A stretch of DNA of 64,000 nucleotides from Agromyces sp. Leaf222 (GCF_001421565.1 NZ_LMKQ01000001.1:1053651-1117650); one strand, 5' to 3'; shown: positions 1 through 8,285, numbered from the stretch's first letter. The notes: generated by a model from the sequence alone, not told the origin. Numbers and translations are program-made.

Positions 1-1
1 G

Positions 2-52
2 TTCGGAGTCGGAACGCGCGCCGACGGGCTCATGGCCGTCGCGCAGACGTAG
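2..52 (+). CDS. C-terminal end of an unidentified upstream gene (partial)
   Basis: An open frame enters from the left edge and ends at TAG 50-52, giving the tail FGVGTRADGLMAVAQT. Third positions are almost all G or C, as in real genes here. Only 16 residues are visible, so no family can be named and it may be chance. The stop codon overlaps the TAGACT box proposed for the next gene. Confidence 0.3.
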   Translation, partial: FGVGTRADGLMAVAQT

Positions 53-55
53 ACT
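50..55 (+). promoter_or_regulatory. -10 box of a leaderless transcript
   Basis: TAGACT lies exactly 6 nt before the ATG at 62 and there is no Shine-Dalgarno sequence. This is the geometry of a leaderless actinobacterial mRNA whose first base is the A of ATG. The same arrangement recurs at many starts in this window. Confidence 0.5.
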
Positions 56-61
56 CCGAAA

Positions 62-631
62 ATGGAGCCACCGGTCAGCACGACTCTGGTCGTGGTCGGC
101 GACGAGGCGTCGCAGGCCATCCGTTCACTCGAGCGCTTTCCGAACGTGCAGGCCGCGAGCCTCACGGATGCCTCGGATGAAGACGTCGTGCGCTGGTCGG
201 CCGCATCCAGTGCACCCTACGTCGTGCACGACCACGATCCGCTCGGACACGTGGCCGCGGCCTGGGTGGAGTTCTTCGACGACCTCTCCACCTTCGGGGT
301 GCTCGAACTCGAGATCGAGCGCGCACTCGATGCCGCCGGGCGGCGCGAGATGAACGTGCCCGACTACTACGTCGTGCTGCATCCCGAGGGGCTGCCGGTC
401 ACGTGGAAGCACTGGTGGCTCGGCGTGCTCGCCGCCGAATCGCCGACCCGTGTCATCCCGTGGCCGTCTGCGGATGCCTCGCTCGCGGCACTGCTCCGGC
501 GGCTGCCGACCGGTCGGGCCTGGCCCGAGGTGCAGGCCTGGCTGCCGCGGGTGCCGATGTCGGTGCCCGACCTGGTGGGGCTGCGTGCGCCCGAGGCCCG
601 CGTCGACGGCGAGTCGGGTGCGCCCTCCTGA
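62..631 (+). CDS. hypothetical protein, 189 aa
   Basis: I do not recognise the family. The protein is acidic and soluble, without signal peptide or clear membrane segments. It begins with a short beta-rich stretch (STTLVVVGDEA) and has several conserved-looking aromatic patches (PDYYVVLHPEGLPVTWKHWW, around residues 100-120) and a Pro/Leu-rich C-terminus. Start at ATG 62 is chosen because TAGACT sits 6 nt upstream, typical of leaderless genes here. It is a single-gene unit followed by a possible hairpin and by a convergent hydrolase gene. A stand-alone regulator or nucleotide-binding role is possible but not supported by a motif. Confidence 0.7.
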   Translation: MEPPVSTTLVVVGDEASQAIRSLERFPNVQAASLTDASDEDVVRWSAASSAPYVVHDHDPLGHVAAAWVEFFDDLSTFGVLELEIERALDAAGRREMNVPDYYVVLHPEGLPVTWKHWWLGVLAAESPTRVIPWPSADASLAALLRRLPTGRAWPEVQAWLPRVPMSVPDLVGLRAPEARVDGESGAPS

Positions 632-642
632 TTCGCGCATGA

Positions 643-661
643 GCGTCGGGCGAGCCGACGC
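643..661. terminator. small hairpin between convergent genes
   Basis: GCGTCGG and CCGACGC form a 7-bp stem with a 5-nt loop between the ends of the hypothetical gene and the convergent hydrolase. No U-tract follows, as is common for high-GC terminators, so the assignment is tentative. Confidence 0.35.
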
Positions 662-724
662 CCGCCCCGGGTGACCGGTGCGGGCGTCGTGTCGTGCGTC
701 GCGCGTGGATTCAGCGGCATCCGC

Positions 725-1576
725 TCACGCGTCGGCGGGGGTCTCTGCGGTCTGGGCGACCGCGTGCTCGAGCGCCCAGGTGAGGGCGTACTCGGCGACC
801 TCTTCCCAGCCGTCCTGCGAGACGATGCGGTGCGTGCGGCCTGCGAACTCCTGGTACTCGACGACCGAGGGGCTGCCGGTGGCGTGGTACTTCTTCACGA
901 TGGCCTTGCCGATGGCCGGCGGCACGACGTGGTCGATCTCGCCGGTGATGACGAGCAGCGGGGCGCGGTCGGCCTTGGCGTAGTCGACGTGGCTGACGCC
1001 GCCCTTCTCGTTGAAGGCGCCCGCGACGCCCTCGAAGAACACCCGGTTGTACGAGTTCACCGCGAACTCCTCCCAGATGGCGTCGGATTCGGCCCGCGAG
1101 AGGTCGTTGCCGAAGGTGAAGTGGAAGTGGCCCTTCGAGATGGGCTTCGCGCCGTTCTTGTCGAACGGGTTGGCGAGGATCGGGAACCCGGTGCGCAGCG
1201 TCGACGGCGGCAGCGTCGTGATGCCGGCCGGCTGCCCGGGGGTGACGCCGACGTAGGCGACGCCGAGGTCGCGGTCGCGGTCGGCGAGCATCTGGGTGAG
1301 CAGGCCGCCGAAGGAGTGGCCCATGATGATCGGCTTCTGCGGGAGTGCGCGGATGATGCGCTCGTAGTGGTCGGCGATCTGCTTCAGGCCGATGTTCTTG
1401 AGGGCTTCGGGGTTCGAGCGGATGTCGGCGACCTCGCGGTCGTCGATGCCGGGCCATCCCGGGCGGATCACCTGGTGGCCACGGGCTTCGAAGTACTCGG
1501 CCCAGGTGTTCCAGCTCTTGGGGGTCATCCAGAGGCCGTGGACGAGGACGATGGGGGTCTTGTCGGTGCTGGTCAT
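725..1576 (-). CDS. alpha/beta hydrolase
   Basis: 283-aa alpha/beta-fold hydrolase. An oxyanion-loop motif LVHGLW is at residues 11-16, the nucleophile elbow GHSFGG (Ser88) follows, an acid is in VITGEIDHVVPP, and the histidine is in RTHRIV near residue 254. Length and spacing fit the general esterase/haloperoxidase-like group; the substrate cannot be told. The start ATG at 1576 is preceded by an AGGAGAAGG ribosome site. The gene is divergent from a TetR regulator, and a 22-bp palindrome lies between them, so it is probably the target of that repressor, which would be released by a small hydrophobic or ester ligand. Confidence 0.88.
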   Translation of the reverse strand: MTSTDKTPIVLVHGLWMTPKSWNTWAEYFEARGHQVIRPGWPGIDDREVADIRSNPEALKNIGLKQIADHYERIIRALPQKPIIMGHSFGGLLTQMLADRDRDLGVAYVGVTPGQPAGITTLPPSTLRTGFPILANPFDKNGAKPISKGHFHFTFGNDLSRAESDAIWEEFAVNSYNRVFFEGVAGAFNEKGGVSHVDYAKADRAPLLVITGEIDHVVPPAIGKAIVKKYHATGSPSVVEYQEFAGRTHRIVSQDGWEEVAEYALTWALEHAVAQTAETPADA

Positions 1577-1612
1577 GATGCCTTCTCCTGTGGGTCGAAC
1601 TGACTGCGGTGT

Positions 1613-1634
1613 AAGTAGAACGACTGGTCTACTT
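1613..1634. promoter_or_regulatory. TetR-type operator between hydrolase and regulator
   Basis: AAGTAGA (1613-1619) and TCTACTT (1628-1634) are perfect inverted 7-mers separated by 8 nt, a 22-bp palindrome of the size bound by TetR dimers. A related half-site AAGGTAGACC follows at about 1648, and TAGAACGA in the palindrome recurs inverted (TCGTTCTA) just before the TetR start. TTGACA on the minus strand (1672-1677) could be the -35 of the hydrolase, placing the palindrome just downstream of its promoter. Confidence 0.72.
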
Positions 1635-1711
1635 CCTGATGGATCTCAAGGTAGACCCGATTCACAGCTGCTGTCAAGCAAAAAGAGAAAGATCGTTCTA
1701 TCATTTACTTC

Positions 1712-2293
1712 ATGGCAACACGAACCACATCTGCAGGCGCTTCCGTCGCACGCGAGAAGCTCGTCGCCGCGGCATCCGACCTCTTCTACCGCGAGGGCAT
1801 CCACGCCGTGGGGGTCGACCGCATCATCGGCGAGGCCGGCGTCACGCGCGCCACGTTCTACCGCCACTTCCCGGGCAAGGAGGACCTCGTCGAGGCCTAC
1901 CTCGACGTCGAGGACGCCAACATCCGCGGTGCGTTCGAGCGGGCCGGCGAGGTGACCGACGACCCCGAGCAGCTGCTCGAGTTGGTGATCGAGGGCCTGG
2001 CCGACGACGTGGCGCGCCTGCACACCCGTGGCTGCCCGTTCATCAACGCCGCGGCCGAGTACCCCGAGGCCGACAGCGGCGTGCGGGTCGCGGTGGGGGA
2101 GCACCGCGACTGGTTCCGCGGCACGCTCGAGGCGCTGCTCACGGGTGCCGGCCGCCCCGACCCCGCGATCGCGGCGGGACAGCTCGTGCTGCTCCGCGAC
2201 GCCGCGATGGTCGGCGGCTACCTCGACGGCTGGGAGCGCGTGCGCCCCGCGTTCGTCGACGCCGCCAGGCACGCGGCAGGGCTCGCGGCGTGA
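1712..2293 (+). CDS. TetR/AcrR family transcriptional regulator
   Basis: 193 aa. The N-terminal helix-turn-helix is clear (residues about 12-60: REKLVAAASDLFYREGIHAV, then IIGEAGVTRATFYRHFPGKEDL), followed by an all-helical ligand-binding domain. The motif RGCPFINAAAEYP near residue 107 is typical of the YxaF/LmrA-like TetR group, which often controls a neighbouring enzyme or pump. It is divergent from the hydrolase and very probably represses both through the palindrome at 1613-1634. Start at ATG 1712 follows an unusually AT-rich 35-bp stretch that would hold its promoter. Confidence 0.9.
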   Translation: MATRTTSAGASVAREKLVAAASDLFYREGIHAVGVDRIIGEAGVTRATFYRHFPGKEDLVEAYLDVEDANIRGAFERAGEVTDDPEQLLELVIEGLADDVARLHTRGCPFINAAAEYPEADSGVRVAVGEHRDWFRGTLEALLTGAGRPDPAIAAGQLVLLRDAAMVGGYLDGWERVRPAFVDAARHAAGLAA

Positions 2294-2297
2294 GCCT

Positions 2298-2345
2298 GCG
2301 GCATCCGGAAACAGGAACGGGCAGCACGCGGCATCCGGAAACAGG
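2298..2345. repeat. 18-bp direct repeat pair
   Basis: GCGGCATCCGGAAACAGG occurs at 2298-2315 and again, unchanged, at 2328-2345, just after the TetR stop codon. Each copy contains the GCGGCATCC 9-mer that is abundant in the window. The remainder of the 2294-2638 gap holds two related GCGGATGTCGCGG stretches and no convincing gene. Confidence 0.7.
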
Positions 2346-2638
2346 CGGGTCTACGGCGTGTCGGGCGAGGCGTCCTGTTCTCGCGGCAGCGGACCGGGCG
2401 GTTGTCGCGGGGCGACGGAAGGGCGAGTGGATGTCGCGGACCGGCGGGGTGGCCGAGCGGATGTCGCGGGCCGGCGCTGTGGCGATCTGTTGCGGGTCGA
2501 CTCGCACCGCTCAGGTCGCGGCGCTATCGTCGAGGCATCCGTCTCGTCGCCCCGTCGCGACGCGATCGTGATCGCCCCCGTGACGACCGGCCGATTCAGG
2601 CCGCTCGTGCCTGCCCTCCGAGAGGACTCCACCGCGCG

Positions 2639-3580
2639 ATGACCGAGACCGCCTCGAAGACCTCGCGCGCCGTCGAGTGGGTGAAGGCGCGTCGGCGTCT
2701 CGTCGGCTGGACCGCCCTCATCTCCGTCGTGGTCGTCGTGGTGGTCGTGCTGATCGCACGCTGGCTTCGCCAGAGCCCGGCCGGCGAGGACTTCATCACG
2801 ACCTACCCCGGCATCGTGCCGCCGCCCGAGGGCACGCCCGTCGGCATTCCGGCTTGGCTCGGCTGGCAGCACTTCCTCAACGTGTTCTTCCTGGTGCTCA
2901 TCGTGCGCACCGGATTCCAGCTGCGATCGAAGCAGCGCCCGCCGGGCTTCTTCACACGCGACAACTCCCGGTGGCCGCGCACGAAGCGCGCGCCGCGCCG
3001 GCTCGGCATCTTCCTCTGGCTGCACCTCTGGCTCGACGCGTTCTGGGTGCTGAACGGCGTGCTCTACATCGTGCTGCTCTTCGCGACCGGCCAGTGGCTG
3101 CGCATCGTGCCCACCGACTGGTCGGTCGTGCCGAACGCGATCTCGGCCGCGCTGCAGTACGCGTCGCTCGACTGGCCGACCGAGAACTCCTGGATCGTCT
3201 ACAACTCGCTGCAGCAGCTCGCCTACTTCGCCGTCGTCTTCGTCGCGTCGCCGCTCGCGATCCTCACGGGGCTCCGGCTCTCGTCGGTCTGGCCGCCCGA
3301 GGGGCGCCTCGCGCGGGCGGTGCCCGAGCGGCTCGCACGCGCGGTGCACTACCCGGTGATGCTCTTCTTCCTCGCCTTCACGTTCGTGCACGTCGTGCTC
3401 GTGCTCACCACGGGCGCGCTGCGCAAGCTCAACCAGATGTACGCGGCCCGCGACGCCGACGACTGGATCGGGTTCGTCGTGTTCGCGGCATCCGTCGTCG
3501 TCATCGCCGTGGCGTGGGTGCTCGCGAAGCCGCCGCTCCTGAAGCGCATCGCCGCCAAGGGCGGAGCAGTCCGAGGCTGA
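2639..3580 (+). CDS. cytochrome b/b6-like membrane protein
   Basis: 313 aa with about five hydrophobic segments (residues 22-45, 75-95, 120-145, 190-215, 245-270 and 285-305). Histidines sit in membrane helices at WLGWQHFLN, LWLHLWLDAFW and AVHYPVMLFFLAFTFVH, the pattern expected for transmembrane b-heme ligation in the di-heme cytochrome b561/b-type family. A role in transmembrane electron transfer, perhaps with an unlinked molybdopterin oxidoreductase, is inferred. The start ATG 2639 (MTETASKTSR) is chosen because upstream codons look non-coding. A 16-bp tandem duplication spans its stop codon. Confidence 0.75.
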   Translation: MTETASKTSRAVEWVKARRRLVGWTALISVVVVVVVVLIARWLRQSPAGEDFITTYPGIVPPPEGTPVGIPAWLGWQHFLNVFFLVLIVRTGFQLRSKQRPPGFFTRDNSRWPRTKRAPRRLGIFLWLHLWLDAFWVLNGVLYIVLLFATGQWLRIVPTDWSVVPNAISAALQYASLDWPTENSWIVYNSLQQLAYFAVVFVASPLAILTGLRLSSVWPPEGRLARAVPERLARAVHYPVMLFFLAFTFVHVVLVLTTGALRKLNQMYAARDADDWIGFVVFAASVVVIAVAWVLAKPPLLKRIAAKGGAVRG

Positions 3581-3597
3581 CGCAGTCCGAGGCTGAC
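3566..3597. repeat. perfect 16-bp tandem duplication over a stop codon
   Basis: GCAGTCCGAGGCTGAC is present twice head to tail (3566-3581 and 3582-3597). The first copy contains the TGA stop of the cytochrome-like gene, so the duplication adds a second TGA in the same relative position. This looks like replication slippage. Confidence 0.75.
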
Positions 3598-3628
3598 GCG
3601 GTCGGTGCCTGCGGGTATCGTGCCGGGC

Positions 3629-4219
3629 GTGGAGCTCATCACGAACGACCGCCTCGACGACCTCGAGCGCGAGCTCATCGGGCGGGTGCGCGGTCGCGTG
3701 CTCGAGATCGGCGCGGGCGACGGCGAGAACTTCGGCGCGTTCCACCCCGACGTCGCGTGGACCGGCCTCGAGCCCGATGCCGGTCGCCGCACGGAGCTCG
3801 CGACCCGGGCGCGCGAATGGCGGCACGCGTCGACCCCGCTCGACGCGACGGCCGAGCACATCCCGTTGCCCGACGCCTCGGTCGACGCGGTCGTCGGCAC
3901 CTACGTGCTCTGCTCGGTGACGGATGTCGCGGCCGCACTCGCCGAGGTTCGCCGCGTGCTCGTGCCGGGCGGCCGGGTCGTGTTCGTCGATCACGTGGCC
4001 GCGCCGCGCGGCACCTTGAAGCGCGCGCTGCAGAACATGGCGACCCCGCTCTCGACGTGGCTCGACCACGGATGCCACTGGAACCGCGACCCCGAGCCGG
4101 AGCTCGCGGCCGCCGGGTTCACCGGCGCCGACGTGCGTCGCCTTCGCGTGCGCTCGATGCCGTTCGGCCCGGTGCCCGTGCTGCTCTACGAGGGCGCGGC
4201 TCCCGCGCCGGTCGAGTAG
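3629..4219 (+). CDS. class I SAM-dependent methyltransferase
   Basis: 196 aa. Motif I is VLEIGAGDGENF (residues about 24-35), followed by an acidic residue at the end of strand 2 (TGLEPDAGR), motif II/III around PDASVDAVVGTYVLCSV and LVPGGRVVFVDHV. This is the UbiE/methyltransferase-11 type acting on an unknown small molecule. The chosen start is GTG 3629 (MELITNDRL) because TATCGT lies 7 nt before it, a leaderless configuration; an earlier GTG at 3605 is possible but adds only eight unremarkable residues. It ends in front of a strong hairpin. Confidence 0.82.
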   Translation: MELITNDRLDDLERELIGRVRGRVLEIGAGDGENFGAFHPDVAWTGLEPDAGRRTELATRAREWRHASTPLDATAEHIPLPDASVDAVVGTYVLCSVTDVAAALAEVRRVLVPGGRVVFVDHVAAPRGTLKRALQNMATPLSTWLDHGCHWNRDPEPELAAAGFTGADVRRLRVRSMPFGPVPVLLYEGAAPAPVE

Positions 4220-4227
4220 CGGAGCGC

Positions 4228-4260
4228 ATCGAGACCCGGTTCGTCGGCGCGGGTCTCGAT
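4228..4260. terminator. bidirectional terminator hairpin
   Basis: ATCGAGACCCG (4228-4238) and CGGGTCTCGAT (4250-4260) are perfect 11-bp complementary arms with an 11-nt loop. It lies between convergent genes (methyltransferase and EI24-like protein), so it can end both transcripts. Confidence 0.75.
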
Positions 4261-4273
4261 ACGGCGCGAGCGC

Positions 4274-5044
4274 CTATTCGACCGGCGGCACCGGCGGCGT
4301 CGCCGCTCGCGCGGCCACGTCGTCGAGCACGCTGCGGGCGAGCATCGTGGCGCCGGCGACGGCCGCCGGCATGGTGAAGATCGCCCCGAGCGGCACCATG
4401 AAGCAGAGCTGCGTCGCGATGCCGAATCCGAGCAGGCGCACGCGGTGTCCCCGCAGGAGCGTCCGGCGCACGTCGGCCGGGATGCCCCGCGACTCGAATG
4501 CGCGCCCGGTGAGCTCCCAGGCGAGCAGGCGCCCTGCGAGCACGACGCCGAGCACGGGGGCCAGCACGCCGCCGATGAGCGGGATCAGGCCGCTGAGCCC
4601 CACCCCGATCGAGACGAGCACGCCGAGCGCGATGAACGAGACCGCATCGCCGGCCGAGCGCCAGAAGCCGATGCCGTCGCCGGTGGGCTCTCCGCCGAGA
4701 TCATGCTCGACGGCGAGCCAGATACGCTCGTAGAACGGGTCGCCGACCATGAGGGTGAGCCCGGTGAACGTCACGGCGGCGAGCACGGTGGCGCCGCCGA
4801 GCAGGAGCGCGCCGATTGCGGTGCGGGTGAGCGTCGCCCACGGCTCGACCCAGCCGGCGGCGAACGGCGTCGCCCACACGGTGATGGTCGGCAGGCTGAT
4901 GCCGAGCGCGACCAGGGCGATCAGCACGAACACCCACACGATCGCCGCGGGCACGAGTCCGAGCAGCATCGCGCCCGGCTGCCGACGCCAGAAGCCGAAG
5001 CCGCGCAGCAGCATGCGCACGCCGAGCAGGAACCGTTGCACCAT
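4274..5044 (-). CDS. EI24 domain (CysZ-like) membrane protein
   Basis: 256 aa, four to six hydrophobic helices. It starts MVQRFLLGVRMLLRGFGFWR and has a large central region with GDPFYERIWLAVEHDLGG and GLIPLIGGVLAPVLGVVLAGRLL, features of the EI24/CysZ membrane family. CysZ homologues transport sulfate; for actinobacterial EI24 proteins the substrate is unproven. The C-terminal tail is cytoplasmic and Pro-rich. It is divergent from an alpha/beta hydrolase, and both promoters appear to use the palindrome AGCCTAGGCT. Confidence 0.8.
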   Translation of the reverse strand: MVQRFLLGVRMLLRGFGFWRRQPGAMLLGLVPAAIVWVFVLIALVALGISLPTITVWATPFAAGWVEPWATLTRTAIGALLLGGATVLAAVTFTGLTLMVGDPFYERIWLAVEHDLGGEPTGDGIGFWRSAGDAVSFIALGVLVSIGVGLSGLIPLIGGVLAPVLGVVLAGRLLAWELTGRAFESRGIPADVRRTLLRGHRVRLLGFGIATQLCFMVPLGAIFTMPAAVAGATMLARSVLDDVAARAATPPVPPVE

Positions 5045-5052
5045 CGGGGAAC

Positions 5053-5062
5053 AGCCTAGGCT
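5053..5062. promoter_or_regulatory. palindromic shared -10 element for divergent genes
   Basis: AGCCTAGGCT reads TAGGCT on both strands. On the plus strand TAGGCT (5057-5062) is 6 nt before GTG 5069; on the minus strand it is 8 nt before ATG 5044. One symmetrical sequence can therefore supply the -10 boxes of both divergent, apparently leaderless, transcripts. Confidence 0.5.
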
Positions 5063-5113
5063 GGCCCGGTGACGGCCAGCCGCCGCAGCACCCACCCCGA
5101 TCGAGGAGGCCGA

Positions 5114-5959
5114 ATGCCGAGCCCAGTGCCGATCGCGCTCGACGTCCACCTCGCCGACGGCCGCGTGCTTCGCGCCTACGACACCGGTCCGGTGGCGGAT
5201 GCCGCGGGCGGGCGAGTGCTCATGTGGCACCACGGCTCGCCGCAGACCGGCGCCCCGCTCGAGCCGGTGGTGGCCGCGGCGGCGGCGCGCGGCATCCGCG
5301 TGATCTCCTACGCCCGGCCCTCGTACGGCGGATCGTCGCCGCGGCCGGGCCGCGACGTCGCCTCGGCGGCCGACGACGCGGTGGCGGTCGCGGATGCGTT
5401 CGGCGTCGACCGGTTCGCGAGCATGGGCGCCTCGGGCGGCGGCCCGCATGCGCTCGCGGGCGCGGCGCGGCATCCGGATCGCGTGACCGGCGTCGTGACC
5501 CTGGCGGGCATCGCCCCGTTCACCGACCGCTTCGACTGGTTCGCCGGCATGCGCTCGCCGGGCGGACTGCACGCCGCGCAGCAGGGGCGCGCCGCGCGCG
5601 CACGCTTGGCCGAGGTCGACGAGTTCGACCCCGAGCAGTTCCTGCCGGTCGACTTCGCGGCCCTCGACGGCGCCTGGTCCGACCTCGGGGCGGATGTCGC
5701 GAAGTCGGCCGCGTTCGGCGACGACGGGCTCATCGACGACGACGTCGCGTTCGCGAACCCCTGGGGCTTCGAGCTCGCCGAGGTCGCCTCGCCCGTGCTC
5801 GTGGTGCAGGGCGAGGGCGACCGGGTGGTCCCGCGCACCCACGCCTCGTGGATGCTCGCGCACCTGCCCGACGCCACGCTCTGGATGCGCCTCGACGACG
5901 GGCACGTCTCGGTGCTCGGCGTCGTGCCCGACGCGATGGACTGGCTGCTCGCGCGCTGA
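5114..5959 (+). CDS. alpha/beta hydrolase
   Basis: 281 aa from ATG 5114. Visible features are MWHHGSPQTGAP (oxyanion loop), the nucleophile elbow GASGGGPHAL, VVQGEGDRVVP carrying the acid, and DDGHVSVL with the catalytic histidine. The AGGAGG at 5104-5109 fits ATG 5114; a leaderless GTG at 5069, 6 nt after TAGGCT, would add fifteen residues (MTASRRST and on), so two starts are possible. No signal peptide is seen. The short lid insert GLHAAQQGRAARARLAEV suggests a small-molecule esterase or epoxide-type hydrolase, substrate unknown. Confidence 0.86.
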   Translation: MPSPVPIALDVHLADGRVLRAYDTGPVADAAGGRVLMWHHGSPQTGAPLEPVVAAAAARGIRVISYARPSYGGSSPRPGRDVASAADDAVAVADAFGVDRFASMGASGGGPHALAGAARHPDRVTGVVTLAGIAPFTDRFDWFAGMRSPGGLHAAQQGRAARARLAEVDEFDPEQFLPVDFAALDGAWSDLGADVAKSAAFGDDGLIDDDVAFANPWGFELAEVASPVLVVQGEGDRVVPRTHASWMLAHLPDATLWMRLDDGHVSVLGVVPDAMDWLLAR

Positions 5960-5984
5960 CCCGAGCCGCACCAGACTGGGTCGC

Positions 5985-6332
5985 ATGAGACCCCGATGGA
6001 CGCCGCTCGCGATCACATACCTCGTCATCAGCATCGCCGGACTCGTCGCCGCGATGACCTTCAACGTGCTCGCGGCGGTCGCGATGCAGGACTTCCTCGC
6101 GGCGTGGTTCGGCGGCGGGCCCGCCGTCTCGTCGCTCACCGTCGACCTGCTCGGCGTGGCGGTGGCCGGCAGCATCCTCATCATCGTGGAGGCGCGGCGC
6201 CTCGGCATGCGCTTCGGCTGGCTCTACGTGGTCGGCTCGGCGCTGACCGCGTTCACCTTCACGTTCCCGCTGTTCCTCGCGATGCGGGAACGGCACCTCG
6301 CCGGGCTCGACGCGGCGGCACGAGAGGGCTAG
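5985..6332 (+). CDS. DUF2834 family membrane protein
   Basis: 115 aa with three predicted transmembrane helices (residues about 8-30, 48-66, 76-97). The run LTVDLLGVAVAGSILIIVEARRLGM and the ending FPLFLAMRERHL match the DUF2834 pattern; function unknown. The start ATG 5985 has CAGACT 7 nt upstream, again leaderless-like. Its TAG stop is shared in the sequence CTAG with the stop of the convergent transsulfuration gene, so the two genes overlap by 4 bp. Confidence 0.8.
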   Translation: MRPRWTPLAITYLVISIAGLVAAMTFNVLAAVAMQDFLAAWFGGGPAVSSLTVDLLGVAVAGSILIIVEARRLGMRFGWLYVVGSALTAFTFTFPLFLAMRERHLAGLDAAAREG

Positions 6333-7414
6333 GCGCCGAGCGAGTCGAGTGCCGAGACGAGGTCGCGGTACAGGTCGTCGACGTGCTCGAGGCCGACCGA
6401 GAGGCGCACGAGGCCGTCGGGAATGGTCGGCTGCTCGAGCTGCCAGCGACGACGGCGCTCGAAGGTCGACTCGACGCCGCCGAGGCTCGTGGCGTGCACC
6501 CACAGCGCGGTGCGCTGCACGAGCGCGTCGGCGGGCTCCTTGCCGCCGTGCACCACGATCGAGATGATGGCGCCGAAGCCGGGGTAGCGCACCTCGTCGA
6601 GGGCGGGGTGGCCCTGCAGGCGTGCGGCGAGCTCGGCGGCCGAGGCCTGCGCGCGCTCGAGTCGCACGGGCAGGGTTCGCAGGCCGCGCAGCGCCAGGTA
6701 GGTCTCGAAGGGCCCGGGGATCGCGCCGAACATCGACCGGTAGGCCGTGACCTTCTCGGCGAGTTCGTCGGTCGCGGCGACCACGGCGCCCATGAGCACG
6801 TCGCTGTGGCCCGAGATGTACTTCGTCGCCGAGTGCACGACGAGGTCGGCGCCCGACTCGAGCGGACGCTGCAGGAGCGGCGTCGCGAACGTGTTGTCGA
6901 CGGCGACGAGGGCGCCGTGCTCGTGCGCCGCGGCGACGAGCGCCGGGATCTCGGCGAGCTCGAGCGCGGGGTTCGTGGGCGACTCGATCCAGACGAGCGC
7001 GGCGCCCTCGATGGAGGCGGCGACGGCGGCCGTGTCGCTGATGTCGACGTAGACGACCGAGAGGCGGCCCCGCACCGCGAGCTGGTCGAGCTGCGCGACC
7101 GTGCCCGTGTACGAGTGGCGGGGCGCCACGACCGTGCCGCCCTCGGGAACCAGGTCGAGCACCGCGGTGATCGCGGCCATGCCCGAGGCGAAGGCGACGG
7201 CCCGGCCGCCCTCGAGCCCGCCCAGCGCCTCCTCGAACGCGGTCCACGACGGGTTGCCGTAGCGCGCGTACTCGAGGTCGCCACCAGCGACGTACGTGGA
7301 GGTGAGGTGCACCGGCACGTTCATGGGCTGGTCGGGCACGTGCGGCGGCCGACCCGCGATGATGAGCCGCGTCTCGGGGTGCAGCGCGGGCGCCGCGGTC
7401 GTCGGTTCGTGCAC
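6329..7414 (-). CDS. PLP-dependent transsulfuration enzyme (cystathionine gamma-synthase/lyase family)
   Basis: 361 aa. The PLP lysine is in [12 protein letters not shown] (Lys198), with SGMAAI phosphate-binding and AVDNTFATP (cofactor Asp) upstream and the family ending [25 protein letters not shown]. This is the Cys/Met metabolism family that makes or splits cystathionine in the cytoplasm; synthase and lyase cannot be separated from sequence alone. The start is GTG 7414, with CCGGAGG 6 nt upstream; the 85 codons before it look non-coding. It is divergent from a DoxX-like gene. Confidence 0.88.
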   Translation of the reverse strand: MHEPTTAAPALHPETRLIIAGRPPHVPDQPMNVPVHLTSTYVAGGDLEYARYGNPSWTAFEEALGGLEGGRAVAFASGMAAITAVLDLVPEGGTVVAPRHSYTGTVAQLDQLAVRGRLSVVYVDISDTAAVAASIEGAALVWIESPTNPALELAEIPALVAAAHEHGALVAVDNTFATPLLQRPLESGADLVVHSATKYISGHSDVLMGAVVAATDELAEKVTAYRSMFGAIPGPFETYLALRGLRTLPVRLERAQASAAELAARLQGHPALDEVRYPGFGAIISIVVHGGKEPADALVQRTALWVHATSLGGVESTFERRRRWQLEQPTIPDGLVRLSVGLEHVDDLYRDLVSALDSLGA

Positions 7415-7579
7415 GGTGGCCTCCGGAAAGCGCAGGGGTGGGATGCCACGGCAACGACGTGCGCGGCTCCGCCAGCGTAACCCGGCCGCCGCCTGCGAGA
7501 CGACGCGGGATCGATGCAGCCCGCCGCCGCCCGGCGCAAGGGGGTGACAACCACCCGCCCGCCGCCCTAGCGTCGGAGC

Positions 7580-7987
7580 ATGACCTCTGACGTTCGCACC
7601 TCGACGGTTCCGCGCAGCATCGGCCGCTGGTTTCTCGCCGGCAGCCTCGTCTTCGCGGGGGTGAGCCACCTGTTCTGGGCGCGCAAGGAGTTCCGCGCGC
7701 AGGTGCCGACCTGGGTGCCGATGGACGCAGACGGGGTCGTTGTCGCCTCGGGTGTCGTCGAGGTCGCGCTCGGCTCGGCGCTCGTCGTGCTGCCCAAGGA
7801 GCGCCGCCGCATCGGCTGGATCGTCGCGGCGTTCTTCACCGCCGTCTTCCCGGGAAACATCGCGCAGTGGCGCGAGCGCCGCGACGCGTTCGGCCTCACG
7901 ACCGACCGGTCGCGATTCGTCCGGCTGTTCTTCCAGCCGCTGCTCGTCGCGCTCGCGATCTGGTCGACCAGGCCGCCGAAGCGCTGA
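7580..7987 (+). CDS. DoxX-like small membrane protein
   Basis: 135 aa with four hydrophobic segments (residues about 15-33, 52-70, 77-93, 112-128). The pattern LVFAGVSHLFW, then VPMDADGVVVASGVVEVALG, and FFTAVFPGNIAQW is seen in the DoxX-like family of integral membrane proteins of unclear redox-related role. TAGCGT (7568-7573) lies 6 nt before ATG 7580, so transcription probably starts on the start codon. Monocistronic. Confidence 0.78.
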   Translation: MTSDVRTSTVPRSIGRWFLAGSLVFAGVSHLFWARKEFRAQVPTWVPMDADGVVVASGVVEVALGSALVVLPKERRRIGWIVAAFFTAVFPGNIAQWRERRDAFGLTTDRSRFVRLFFQPLLVALAIWSTRPPKR

Positions 7988-8045
7988 CGCCGGGGCGCGC
8001 TCCGAGCGGGAGCACGCCGCCGGGGCGCTGATGAGCGCCGAGCGC

Positions 8046-8150
8046 TCAGCGCGGGGCGCGGATGAGCGAGATGATCGAGGCGAGCAGCCCGATGCCGCCC
8101 ACGGCGGCGATCAGCCCGAGCACCGACCAGATCACGGCTTCAGTCGACAT
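8046..8150 (-). CDS. 34-aa single-pass membrane protein
   Basis: A small open frame encodes a 34-residue protein starting MSTEAVIWSVLGLIAAVGG with one strongly hydrophobic helix (residues 6-31) and a basic end RAPR, giving an N-out/C-in type miniprotein. A good ribosome site GAAGGAG stands 6 nt before ATG, which argues that it is translated. Upstream, on the same strand, lies the DtxR-type box at 8267-8285, about 117 bp away. I do not recognise a family. Confidence 0.6.
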   Translation of the reverse strand: MSTEAVIWSVLGLIAAVGGIGLLASIISLIRAPR

Positions 8151-8266
8151 GGCGCACTCCTTCGAGATGGTGCAGATGGTGCTCCCATTCTGGCGGCACG
8201 ACCCGCATCGGTAAAGGCCCGTCGGCGGCGGGTCCCGGGCGCGACAGCGGCGACGCCAGCGACCGG

Positions 8267-8285
8267 ATAGGTGAGGCTCGCCTAA
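8267..8285. promoter_or_regulatory. DtxR/IdeR-type iron box
   Basis: ATAGGTGAGGCTCGCCTAA matches 15 of 19 positions of the actinobacterial consensus TTAGGTTAGGCTAACCTAA and keeps the AGG...CCT symmetry. It lies 108 bp upstream of the DUF1540 gene and also upstream of the 34-aa membrane protein on the other strand. Iron-loaded DtxR/IdeR would repress one or both. Confidence 0.7.

Noticed and set aside
7423..7432. LacI-type operator GGAAAGCGC upstream of the transsulfuration gene
   Set aside because: Only one half is present and it overlaps the ribosome site; no symmetric partner is seen.
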